A stretch of DNA of 64,000 bases from Otatea glauca (Eukaryota; Streptophyta; Magnoliopsida; Poales; Poaceae). The stretch covers positions 6,758,001 to 6,822,000 of the forward strand of contig CM070723.1 of the NCBI GenBank assembly GCA_036346275.1. The letters run 5' to 3'. The translations under genes were made by a program, and so were the position numbers. Each line of letters begins with the position of its first letter. Positions within the stretch are counted from its first letter, which is position 1. Under the pieces are notes generated by a model. The model saw nothing but the letters and a program-made list of their open reading frames with translations. It made no database searches and was not told the DNA's origin. Shown piece by piece: positions 10,076-20,520 of the stretch.

Positions 10076-11088
10076 CTTAGGCCTTAGCACGATCGTGAGT
10101 GATGTTTGATCGGAGATTTATCATCTCGAAACCTTCTCGGTAACAGTACCATGTGTTATCGAATTGTCCCGTGCTAATGTAATTATAAAAACAGTTCTCT
10201 CTCTTTAACCGCAGAAACATCGATGAGGGACAACATATTACCTACCGTGTTTGAGTATCTCGGTAAGGGTGTAAATCCGTAGCAACAGCCGGTGGACCCA
10301 CCACTGTAGGCTTGCTGCCGCGCTCTCCTAACTCGACAACAAGGTGCCAAGCTCTTTAAGCGAGACAGCAGGTTCCGCCGAGTTACTCTGGCTCAGCAGC
10401 TAGCTCCTATCGCACTTGTCTTCCTTATTCCACGGTTGGATGTGCAGCTACGAGCGTGAGCTCTTGTCGCGGTACACGAGCGTGACAGATGACATATGTC
10501 ACCTGTCGACGTTTTTACGATAGAAAAGTGGATTGTTTTATAATTGTATTCGCACAGAACCAATTAAAAAAAAACGTGTCAACTAGGCAAGAAAAGCCAA
10601 GGCTTCGTGCTTATTTACTCCCCGGCATTAGAACTCTAGCAAGTGGTGTACTGCTGTACCGCCTGATGCAGTATCATTACGTTCTTGCCAAAATGAAAGC
10701 AGCTCCGTTCAGTCCAGTCCTGTTCAGCCTCACATGCAAAACATGCGTATGCAGGCTATGCAGGACAGCAGGAGGAGGCAGGCGTTCCGCGTTCAGCGCC
10801 GGCGGCAGCAGACTCTTCTCTCGTAGCAGCTCAAGTCTCAGGGAAGACGACAACTCTGCAGAGGCTAATACGTAGTAACATTACGTGGTTCGGTCCTCTG
10901 TATCATTTAATCCTGTCGTCGGCTGACAAGGGCAAAACGACTGCCGACGCAACCGCGCCGTCCAAGATGCAGAACGTGCAGCCGCTGCAGCCTGCAAAGC
11001 AGCCGCAGCAATGTGCAATACTACAGTACAAATCACGTGTGTAGTATGCCACAATGCTCGGTTTAGATGGTTAGCTGAAGCATGGAGA
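10076..11088. other. Intergenic sequence without recognisable gene
   Basis: The ORFs of 95-128 residues on both strands show no family similarity that I can recognise. No tRNA or repeat boundary was found. Confidence 0.4.
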
Positions 11089-11266
11089 TAGCATGGATTT
11101 GCGTAGACTAAGACTGTGCACAGTTTTATCGAATCGAAAAAAATCATGCTATTAAAACTAAAGCGCACCGGTCAACCTAGCATGGATTTGTGTAGACTAG
11201 GATGGTGCACAGTCTTATCGAATCGAAAAAATCATGACAGAAAAACCGAAACGAATCGGTCAACTC
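11089..11266. repeat. 89-bp tandem direct duplication
   Basis: Two copies begin with TAGCATGGATTTG at 11089 and 11178 and share GTGCACAGT and TTATCGAATCGAAAAAA words. The copies differ at several sites and in the final 30 bp, so this is not very recent. The second copy runs into a CGGTTCGGCCGG-like stretch resembling the ends of the hAT-type elements in this window. Confidence 0.65.
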
Positions 11267-12219
11267 GGTTCGGCCGGTTTACGATATTTGATGCGGTATA
11301 GCAAAAATATGATTTTTGGGATATGATTTTTTTGGAAAAAAAACGTGAGTAAACCGAAATTTACCGAATAGCGTAGTAAAAAAACAAATATAATTATATA
11401 AAGTAATGGTCAAATGTGTATAAAACACGGTTTCACATGGAAATAATACCACTAGATTTGTCAATGTAATTGTCAAATGATTGTAATAATTTGTACTAAC
11501 ATATAATTAGATAAATTAACGGTCAAATGTGTGTATTAGAAACTGTATGATGCCCAAAACGACAAGTAAAAAAGGAACAATTCATATTAGTTTGGTAAAT
11601 ATAGCATTTACTGACACCGAACTGAAATATTATGGTATTTACAAATATCATATGCACAGTCCTACTGTAGACAGTACTACCGTATAACGGACTATTCGGC
11701 AACCAGACGCTGTACTAAAAGGAGCAGGCGTGCATACGGCATTCGTTAGGGCTTTTGTATTTTCCAAGCAGTTTCATTTTGAGCTTTGATCTCTTCTCGA
11801 AAAAAACTCCCTCAGCCATGTTTAGAATGAACGACTTTTTTCCTTCCAATTTGTACAGGAATTAAACTGTTTGTCGTAAAATTCTTGCGTTTCAAACGGA
11901 CTGCGTGTGCTGGTTGAACTGCACGGCGAAGAACATGGACCAGTGCGCTCTTAGTTCTATGGCCCCTCACGAAAGACGGCATTTTTCATATCTGCATGCG
12001 CGCTACATGCCGCGCATGTTCTCATCTGCAGAGCGCCGTGCACACAGTAGCGACACTACCAAGTTCCCTCTCCTTTAGGGTGCAAAACAAGTCAAGTGCC
12101 TGGTCAGTGGTCACCTGCTCTGCAAGCTCTTCAACGTTGTAGAACACTGTACCTTGATATAAAAATGAACAGTCACAAAGAGTGAGCAATGCATCCTATT
12201 ACTGGCATACTATAAACTA
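11267..12219. other. AT-rich intergenic sequence, nothing recognised
   Basis: There are only short chance ORFs. Words such as TAAATTAACGGTCAAATG repeat once (around 11400 and 11515), which may reflect old duplication. Confidence 0.35.
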
Positions 12220-12476
12220 CTCGCTCTCTTCAAATTTATAAGCTAATTTTTTCTTAGCACATGGACTAAGAAGATATTGAAAATAACTATTTTGCCCCTA
12301 ATTATTATTAAGTACTGTATTTAATACATGCATATAGAGAATATAAAGTAAATATGTATACTTATTAAGAGTATAGAAGGAATGACTAATTTTGTATTGA
12401 AATATGAAATATGCACAATATTGGTATACAAGACCATTCAAAAAATTCGACTTACAAACTTGTACGGAGGAGGGAG
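12220..12476. mobile_element. Stowaway-like MITE, 257 bp, TA target duplication
   Basis: TA at 12218-12219 and at 12477-12478 bracket a sequence that starts CTCGCTCTCTTCAAATTTATAAG-like and ends in the complement of CTCCCTCCTCCGTACAAG. Terminal CTCCCTCCG-type repeats with TA duplications are the hallmark of grass Stowaway (mariner-derived) MITEs. The interior matches the AT-rich words at 1252-1557 and 27480-27640. Confidence 0.72.
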
Positions 12477-12478
12477 TA

Positions 12479-13582
12479 ATCGGAAGCATGCATTGCACTG
12501 CATACTGCACACAGAAACCAGCTTACTTCTTGTCTAAACAATCGGCATGTGGCGAAATGAACCTGAAGGAGTAGAAACGACGTTGCTGAAAAAGGGGGCA
12601 AGAAATGGAGAGATTCCTGGCCTGGCTGCGTGCTGCCCATGATAGATAGCTCCCCTTGTTTTCGAATTAAAATAACTTCAGAATCTCTTTCTTTCCATGT
12701 CTTGACAATGAGGCCGATACATGACCATTTCCTATAGAGTTTCAGACTTTCAGTGCTTCCCTAACTTTTCCAGACCGCTGTTTCGTATATAAATTGAGAT
12801 TCTATTAGTAACATACTGCCACGAACAGTGGCTAATATTAAACTTACCTGTCAATGACTAACCGTGACAATCTCGCAAGAATTTGTGTTGCTGGCACAGT
12901 CGATCCATCGTTTGGTACTGGTTCGGTAGGTTTTCAGGGACCATTGGTCGAATAGCTCAGTGGTCCATACGCAGCCCCCTTCAAGTGTTTGTTTGCCCAC
13001 ATGTATTGTGTTTGAATTGACATAGTACCAAGAACATTTCTATCCTGGAAACTAGGGCAACATGTTTCATGGACCAGCTGAGGACGGTACACAGATTTGT
13101 TAGTTGTGCTTATGAACAACTAGCACATGGCTCTACCTTTTTGATATATTTCTTTTGATTATCCTCAAAGCACAATCCATTCCATGCGCATTGCGCGGTG
13201 AAACGAGTATTCCACAAGCTAAGTTCCAAGTGTTCATGATCCATTGGTGCCAATAATTCTTCTCTTTTTTGTTGGCCAAAATATTACAGAGAAATTACAG
13301 AACATTGGCTTGTTTTTGGAAACCGAGGTTTACTTTGATTATCTGAATTTTCCTGCAATAGTTTTATTAGGATAGATACCAGGAAGCTAATCAACACAAG
13401 GTTTTGACAAAACTAAGGCATGGACCAATGATCAACGTGTCACAAATATTCCAAATAAACAACCAAAAGATTCAAAATGGCAGACAGCAAGTTGCAAGGA
13501 TGTGCACTACCTCTAGAAGTCTTTTTTAGTAGTTTAATACAAACAAGTTGAAGGAGAGAGCACAAAGTTGGCCCAAGGTGGG
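12479..13582. other. Intergenic sequence downstream of JAZ, nothing recognised
   Basis: No ORF, RNA gene or element with both ends was found in this stretch. Confidence 0.4.
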
Positions 13583-13744
13583 CTCCCATGTCCGCAACAA
13601 ACATCTCTCTCAGCAGTGGAGTGGCATGCATCATTTCCTCCCCCTGCAATTTCCAAACAACTTCTCCCATGTCCGCAACAAACATCTCTCTCAGCAGTGG
13701 AGTGGCATGCATCATTTCCTCCCCCTGCAATTTCCAAACAACTT
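13583..13744. repeat. Perfect 81-bp tandem duplication
   Basis: The copies at 13583-13663 and 13664-13744 appear identical over the whole unit, which includes AGCAGTGGAGTGGCATGC. Because 81 is a multiple of three, several frames stay open through both copies and create overlapping ORFs on both strands. None is a gene. Confidence 0.88.
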
Positions 13745-14585
13745 CCTGTTGTTTTGTCCTGCCTCTTTGTTGCTTTAGCTGTCAACAAGAATCCTACCAC
13801 CTTCCATTTCTCACATGTGCTCCAAGTTTTTGATTAAAGAATTGGGCAGGGATGACAAGTCTTGCCTTGTGCATCTTCCCTCTCAAACCCTATCTTTCAA
13901 CTAGACAATACCATCCAACCTACCAAGATCTGCCTCCTGTATTGCTCTGTGTTTACAAAGATGGTTGTATAACTACTTTAGAGACAGCTTCACAGGTAAT
14001 CAAATAGCATTACTTGTGGATTATGGAACAGGAAATATATCACTATTCACTAGTTTTGTAATTTGTTGTTGTAGTTATTATGTTAGGCTATGAGCAATCA
14101 TTATTCACTTCCTCATAAACTGACATGCAATTGGATTCCGAATATTTATAGCAACAAGCAGAACGAGAATCAATACATCTCTAAAAATCTAAGCATGTAA
14201 CAGAACAACGATAGGGATATGGAGATATTCTGAATCCATTACAATCACTTGCTTTGTAGACAGCAAGGATAAAGCCAAATACAAAGCCAAATGATCAGAG
14301 TTTCAGAAGATACATGTATGTTTCTTTGCACTAATTTTTCCTTAGCATGGCCAATTCAGAGTCACCATGTGTTAACATGCCAAAACTTCTCAGGCTCACA
14401 GCACTGGTCATCATTTGCTACTTTTCTTTACATCCAGAACTATGTGACAAGTGAATAACATAGAAGCACGACCTAACGAAAACACTAAAACATGATATGA
14501 GCGAATATTTATGATTTGATACTCTTAACGGCAAGCATATTTTCCAGATACTTCTGAAAAGGTTTGGTAGGGTTGCTATGCCGCC

Positions 14586-16155
14586 TTATTGGCTGCGTTC
14601 TGTGTTCAAGCTCAGATTGGGCTTCACGGTATTCGGGCCTAGTCCAAGCCATGGCTGGCTTTCAGGCTCTTTCTTGACTGGTGTTGCATCTGAAGGAGAA
14701 ACTTGATACGGTGTCTTTGCATTGAGACTATAAGAACATAAAAAAAAACATGTTAGATCCAAAAGGTACAATGGTAAAAACACTTACTGTGCAAATCATG
14801 ACAGCAAGAGCAACTCACCGATCCTTTCTCTTCTCAAGGAATCGGTGAAGTGACGCCTTCCTAGCAATAGGCAGATCTACACAAACAAGGTTCAACAAAT
14901 AATGAGCTTGACAAGATTCACCAAGTAATAATGAGCTTGACAAGATTCACCAGGTAGATATGAGCAGCAACAAAGAGCGGAGTAATCACCAGAAGCATTC
15001 GGACGAGGCGGCTTCTGAGCATCAACCTGGGCACCAGGCAAGCTACTCACTGGGGCCGGCACAGCAGTATTGACCTTGGTGTTGTCAGTAGCAGTTGTGG
15101 GTGCAGAGGCGTTCTGGACAACAGTGCTGCCCTTGCTGGCCAGCTGCATCAGGCCTTTTGCCTTGTCGGCTGGGAAGTCGTTGAACACGAGCACCTTTCC
15201 ACCATAGAAGATGGTCAGCTGACGCTTCTCTTGCTCCCTGAAATTTATTTGCACAGCAGAACTCTTAAGAATACTTGCAGACCACCATCCCAAATTTTGA
15301 ATCAGTTACCTAATCTATTTTCACTGGCAAGCACAGAATTTATTTCTGAAACTTCTTTTTTAGTTCATGGATGAACAGCTCCAGTTCAGATCAACGTTGT
15401 GTACCAACAAGGATCCAGTTTAAGGTCCATTAACTACTCTCTGAAGTCTGAAAACCTAGCAGTACAACTCTTAAGAATGGTTGATTGGTTCATACCAAGA
15501 AGAAAGTATTTCAACCCAGGCAACAGTTTGTTGCCACTAAAAGGATTCAGCTCTGACCATCTCCCTCAACTAGATTTCAGACCAGAACAATACTACCTTG
15601 TTGCAACATCTGGTCCTGGTGCAGATAAATTAAACACGGCTAAAATGAAGTAAGAGCAAAGTGGCGTGGTCCAATACCTAGTAGCGGCATCAGGGGCGGC
15701 AGCATCCTGCACGCCGAAGCCGGCGCTCTGCGGGAACAGCTCCATGGTCTCCTTCTTCCTCTCCGCCTCCTCGCCATCCGCTCCGGGCAGCAAGCTCGTG
15801 GTCGCCGGCGCCCTCTGCGGCTCGGCCTCACCTGAAACCAAACCAAGCTCGGATCAGAGGGCTGGACTCCTCAATTCAAGCCGCACATCCCCCCAACACA
15901 CCCACACCCACAACAAACCCCAACCCAAAACAAAACCGAAGCTTTTCGAAGGAAATCGAAAGGCAACTCCCCCAACCAACCAAAAAAAGCGACCAGCTTT
16001 AATCCAACAGCCAAGCCCGAGACCGACCACTCACCTTTGATCCCAAGGCCGAGCTCGGCGGGGGCGGCGCCGTTCTGGCGGACGTAGCGGCTGAGGAGGC
16101 TGCAGGCCATGGCGAAGCTGGTCGTCCTCTCCCCGGGCCTCGCGGACGCCGCCAT
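14586..16155 (-). CDS. JAZ: Jasmonate ZIM-domain (JAZ/TIFY) repressor, five exons
   Basis: JAZ proteins are nuclear repressors of MYC2-type factors and are degraded through the COI1 receptor when jasmonoyl-isoleucine is present. Exons on the minus strand are 16155-16035, 15831-15678, 15237-14990, 14876-14819 and 14727-14586. All introns are GT-AG and the phases join into 240 codons. Residues 100-105 are TIFYGG, the ZIM motif that binds NINJA and mediates dimerisation. Residues 176-181 (LPIARK) form the degron. Residues 183-201 fit the Jas consensus SLx2Fx2KRx2Rx5PY exactly. An in-frame ATG at 16209 exists, but the conserved MAASARPGER start at 16155 is preferred. The C-terminus has LSLN but no full LxLxL motif, so repression probably goes through NINJA. 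The last intron splits the Jas motif at Arg194 and is the known Jas intron. The protein resembles the TIFY10/11 group; the exact orthologue is not assigned. Confidence 0.95.
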
Positions 16156-16317
16156 CTCCGAACGGTTCTCCCCCACCCTCCACCTCGAATCTCTTCTCCC
16201 CGCCTCCAAATCCGCAGCAACCGAATCGATCGGCCCCCAACTCGTGCTTGTGTTCTTGGATTGGAGCAGTGCTGTGCGCTAGCGCGACCTGGCTCGTGTG
16301 CGTACGTATCGTGCGCG

Positions 16318-16323
16318 TTTATA
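16318..16323 (-). promoter_or_regulatory. TATA box of the JAZ gene
   Basis: On the minus strand this reads TATAAA within CTCTATAAACGCG, about 163 bp upstream of the ATG. That leaves a plausible 5' leader of ~130 nt. It is a positional inference; no transcript data are available here. Confidence 0.55.
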
Positions 16324-16421
16324 GAGGAAGCCGAGGTTTCTGGTTAGTATAAGCAACTATTAATTTTCTTTTCTTTTCCCGTTAATTACTGCCGAGCAGT
16401 GCCATAATTGCACGAATTCCG

Positions 16422-16427
16422 CACGTG
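16422..16427. promoter_or_regulatory. G-box (CACGTG) upstream of JAZ
   Basis: A palindromic CACGTG lies ~100 bp upstream of the putative TATA box. JAZ promoters are direct targets of MYC2-type bHLH factors that bind G-boxes, which gives the JAZ negative feedback loop. The site fits that logic, but one hexamer can occur by chance. Confidence 0.5.
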
Positions 16428-16495
16428 TTTCGTGTGCCGGAGGCAGTGGTGTTTTCAAGTCCCTTTCGTGTTATTCTCTCTTATTTTAATTTCCT

Positions 16496-16698
16496 CTCCC
16501 CGTTCTAACTTATACGTGTATTTTATGAACGATATTGTCTATAAATATAAGAGATATTTTATGTTCTAATGTAAAATTTAATATGCTGTTTTTTATACCC
16601 TTATAAATATATGGATGTATACATTAAATATAGTGTTTAGAGATTTTTTTAGTTAAATCATGGTGACCAGTGACAAAATAAGACATAATCTGAGGGAG
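16496..16698. mobile_element. Degenerate Stowaway-like MITE in the JAZ promoter
   Basis: The right end reads CTGAGGGAG followed by TA, and the left end TCTCCCCGTTCTAACTTATA-like, consistent with the CTCCCTC termini of this class. The interior shares ATTAAATATAGTGTTTAGAGA-like words with 1252-1557 and 27580-27610. No confident target duplication was found. Confidence 0.45.
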
Positions 16699-16735
16699 TA
16701 TTATTTATTTTTTCTCCTTTTTTTTCGTCCGTAGA

Positions 16736-16760
16736 CTCTCCTCTCCTCTCCTCTCCTCTC
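16736..16760. repeat. Short CTCTC microsatellite
   Basis: Five tandem CTCTC-like pentamers lie between the MITE remnant and distal JAZ upstream DNA. Confidence 0.8.
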
Positions 16761-17464
16761 TGATTTGACGGGGATTTCCCGGGCGTGGGGCCCACTACCC
16801 ATGTGCGCGTTTTATGTGGCCTCGTGGCCTTGTGAATCGCGATCGATTGGTCGGTAGACGAGGCGAGGAGTTTGGTGTTGGGTTAGAGTCGGGTTTTGAC
16901 CCGACCCTGTTTCCTCTGAGACGACGGTTCTGCTTGCTTCGTGTGCTAGTACTATTTTCTGAGTCTGATTGAGAATTTTAGATCAGCAGCTTGGGTTTGG
17001 TGTTCCGCCAAGCAGATGCCTACTTTGCGACCGATACTTGCAGGCACACGAAAAAATTAGGCGTGGTAGACGTTATTTTCGTGACTTTAAATTAAGATAT
17101 GGTAATAAAATTATAATATTATGAAAGTGTTTCAAATATAATGATATAATTTTCGCATAGGCTATCTAGGTAATTTCAAACCTATTGACGATTAAATTTT
17201 ATAAAATTTTCTAGTGCTGATTCTAACGTCGAGTCAAAAAAACAAAGGTAGTATCCGTTTGGATCTTGCTGTTAACTTTCTGTCTAACTTCGGGGATCCT
17301 GTCTAGCTGCCTAAGGATGCTACGTAGAGGTGAAGCGATTTTCTTCTACGGCCCCCGTGAATATGGAGGTAACTAGACAACCATATGCGGCGTGTCACGC
17401 CACGGACGACGCTCTTTACGCGAGCAAATCGAGAAAACGTATGATTATCGCTCCATACACGAGC
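16761..17464. other. Distal JAZ upstream region, no gene
   Basis: No coding signal was found. An 87-residue minus frame at 17303-17566 runs into a repeat and is not trusted. Confidence 0.4.
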
Positions 17465-17800
17465 AAATCGAGGAAACACGCGAAAATGACCTAAACAAAA
17501 TTTTGTGTTTTCCGTAAAAGGATTTAAACGTAATGCTAGAAAAATGCAAAAAGGACCTAAATGCAATGTATAATTTTTTCCAAAAAAAGGACTTAAACGT
17601 ATTTCCCCTCCGAAAAGGATCTAATCGTAATTTTGATTTTCCGTAGAAGGACCCGTACGCAATGACTAAAAATGCATAAAGGACCTAAACGTAATATATA
17701 TATTTTTTAAATAAAAACCTAATTGTAATTTTTTTACTCGAAAAAGGATCTAATCATAATTTTTTTTTCGAAAAAAGGACCTAAACGTAATTTTTCTCTG
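17465..17800. repeat. Dispersed AAGGACCTAAACGTAAT motif array
   Basis: About eight variants of AAAAGGAYCTAAWCGTAAT occur at irregular spacing of 30-60 bp, mostly followed by a T-run and preceded by CCGWAAA or CGAAAAA. Both the core and the flanking homopolymers recur, so the unit is roughly motif plus T-run plus A-run. It does not match any element class I recognise. Confidence 0.7.
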
Positions 17801-17990
17801 GCTCGGCTCAAGCCGGCTCAAATGGCCCACAAGGCGTGAAGTCTTCCGTCTATAATAGATGGATGATGATACGCCGTTTTTCATGCAGCATTATTAGTAT
17901 CTGATTTGGCGAACAAGACACACTTGAGTCGATCAGTCAACGTACATAGAGTCAAGATAGCAATACTTGGAGCTGATACGTAGTAAGAGT

Positions 17991-18938
17991 CACGGTTTAA
18001 AATGCCGACGAAAACCGGTCGGTTTTCGCGAAAACCGGCCGTGCCGAGCCGGTTCGGCAAGTAAAACCGTTCAGATAAATAGTAAATTTAAAAAATTTGA
18101 AGAAATTTCGCAAAAAGTGTCAAAAAAATTTAAATTTTTTTTGTGCGGTCCTGAGGCCATCCTAATGATTGTATAAAATTTTTAGATTATTATCAGATAC
18201 GTACATTTTTTAAAAATTCGACAAAGGATAATCTTGTCACAATATATGCTCTTTAGTTTTTTATTTTCTAGGGGCACAAAATGAAGTCTAATATTTCTTA
18301 AACTTTTTTTGTGATGTTATAACTTATTTACAATGATTATGTAAAATTTTCAGAATATGATCAGATATGTGTATTTTTTAAAAATTCTGAAAGTGATATT
18401 ATCATTGTATATGCTCTTCTATTTTTGATTTTATATAGGTACTAAATGAAGTCTAATATTTTTTAAAATTTTATTGCATAATACTTTGGAACTATTTATG
18501 GTTACATTAAATTTTCAGAATATAAAAAATCTTTTAAATATTTATAAAAATCTGACAATATCTTTGTTCCTTTTCCTTAATTGCTGTTTTGGATTTTTTA
18601 GAAGTAACAAATGATTTAAAAAAATATTTAAATTTCTCTGAAGTGTTTTATAGATTAATTGGGATTTTTTGTAATTTTTTCAATTTTTTTTGCATTTTTC
18701 CTTTCATTTCCACCATTCTTCCTTCTGTCGTCGGTTTTCGACGAAAACCGACCGGTTTTTGAGCTTTTCGACCGGTTTTTGTTTTTTTGAATTGGTTTGA
18801 CCACCTGTTTGACTTTCGCAAACCGATCGGTTTTTACCGAATTTCGACCGGTTTTTACCGAATTTCGACCGGTTTTCGCGAAAAACCGGTGCCGAGCAAT
18901 TCTCGAAATTTAGTTCGAAAACGAAATTGTTAACCCTG
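17991..18938. mobile_element. Non-autonomous hAT-type element, 948 bp, 8-bp target duplication
   Basis: GTAAGAGT is present at 17983-17990 and exactly again at 18939-18946. The element starts CACGGTTTAAAA and ends with the complement of CAGGGTTAACAA, an imperfect CAnGG-type inverted repeat. Just inside both ends are GGTTTTCGCGAAAACCGG-like palindromes (18005-18050, 18730-18890). The middle is AT-rich without a transposase frame and is related to 2130-3075. Confidence 0.77.
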
Positions 18939-19029
18939 GTAAGAGTAGAACGTGACGGAGAACTAAACCATGCGTTTGTTGGCATGAAACTTCGTGCGCC
19001 CTTCCAACCTAGTCAAAACTACCACTAGC

Positions 19030-19215
19030 ATTGAGCACCGGCTTTAGGTCAGTTGACAAGACTGTAGATGTGCAGTAGACCAGTTGCGTGTTCGAGCCTT
19101 GGCTCGGCATCATCGCTCGTGAGCCGTGGTGTAGCGCGTGCGTGTACGGGTGTGATTGTATGTGCGTTTATAGCCCGGCTATTGTTCTTATTATATAATG
19201 AATGCCAGAATTTTT
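19030..19215 (+). mobile_element. SINE-like sequence with tRNA-type A and B boxes
   Basis: TTAGGTCAGTTGACAAG resembles a pol III A box, and about 45 bp later GTGTTCGAGCC resembles a B box (GTTCGA core). The sequence then continues into a C/T-rich tail with TTCTTATTATATAATGA, as in LINE-mobilised grass SINEs. No target duplication was identified, so family and ends are uncertain. Confidence 0.4.
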
Positions 19216-20278
19216 GACTAATTTTTTTTTAAAAAAAATTACCATTAGCATCATTGCCATCCAATCTTTGTCTGGTGTCATCTATTCAAACCTAAGCTAT
19301 CAACCTCTTTGAGTGGTGGTGGAGTTGTGGGTATACGAGTCTACCCCATAAAGTTTACTTTAATTCTTGATATCTACCTTTACACACGCGAGTACGCTTT
19401 AGTAATAATTTAGTGACATCGTGTATTTATTTTTATACTGAACTATCTCTTTCAATGTGTGCTAAGCTGCTGGAGGAGGGGTGTGTTAGTGTGTACATAT
19501 ACACCTACCTTGCAATCGAAAAAAACAAAGAAACATAGTTCGAAGAAATGGTAACTGGTGCACTGCAGGGAGCTGGAAACCAGCCGGCTTCTTCTAATTA
19601 TTTTTAATTATGTCTGTAAATAATATAGAGATGTATTACCTATCGTTACCGTCTATACTATCGTAAATATCCTTACCTTGCAGCCGGAAATTTGACCAAA
19701 GTGGCGTCTTAATCACGTTTCTCAATCTCATAATGCGTCGAGCGCAAAGGTACATATCTATCGTTCGTGGTCATTAGCGTGTGACTGCGTCGTGAAGGAG
19801 TGTCGGCTTTGGACTTTTGAGCGATCGAGCCATTTGGATATTAGGCTCGGGAAACTGACTTCTGACTTCTAGATTTCCAGTGCCGGGGCAAAGAACTCGT
19901 GTTGCACGCAGTAGCGGATCTAGAAAAAAATTTATAAGATGTATACTTCAGGTATATAACTCTATAGTTTTGCATGATGATTTCGTATTATTATAAATCC
20001 AACATATATATTTGAAATTTCCTAGAAGAACAATGCAAATAATTCTAAGATCTTAAAAAATCTCAAACCACTAAAATTAGAACCAATTTAATCAACAAGT
20101 TTGGCAAATTGAAGAGGTGTCGTAGTAGTGTTCCTTAGATTTTAGAGGGTTCCCTGATACCGCCCATGGTTACACGTGCATTGATTGAAATCAAGCCAAA
20201 AGCAAGCAAGAAGAAGAAGAAACAAGTAAACAACCCCCCGCCCCCCCTCTCTTTTTTTGACAAATTTTAGTCTATATA
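19216..20278. other. Intergenic sequence, nothing recognised
   Basis: No ORF above chance was found. A purine-rich run near 20205 is followed by a C-run at 20237. Confidence 0.4.
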
Positions 20279-20518
20279 CTCCTCTGTTTTAAATAGATGT
20301 TGACGTCTATAAAAGACTGTATTACACTCTTCATTAGATCTTTAGATGGTGTATTTTACTCTAGTCCATCATAATAAATGATATTAGAAATAGCTAAAAG
20401 AGAAGAGTATACGAGAAAAAAAATTGTAAAAAATCACATCAAAATTGTAGATTAACGTGTATTTAGAAATAAAATTTGAAAGTTAGAATGAATGACATGT
20501 ATTCGAGAACTGAAGGGG
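20279..20518. mobile_element. Stowaway-like MITE, 240 bp, TA target duplication
   Basis: TA at 20277-20278 and 20519-20520 flank a sequence beginning CTCCTCTGTTTTAAATAGATG and ending in GAACTGAAGGGG, the eroded complement of a CTCC-type terminus. The start is typical of the grass Stowaway family that reads 'CTCC(C)TCYGTTTTAAATA'. Confidence 0.6.
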
Positions 20519-20520
20519 TA

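Noticed and set aside
16155..16209. Alternative upstream start for JAZ (adds 18 residues)
   Set aside because: The added residues are Arg-rich UTR-like translation. Family members start at the MAASARPGER-type sequence, so 16155 is preferred.
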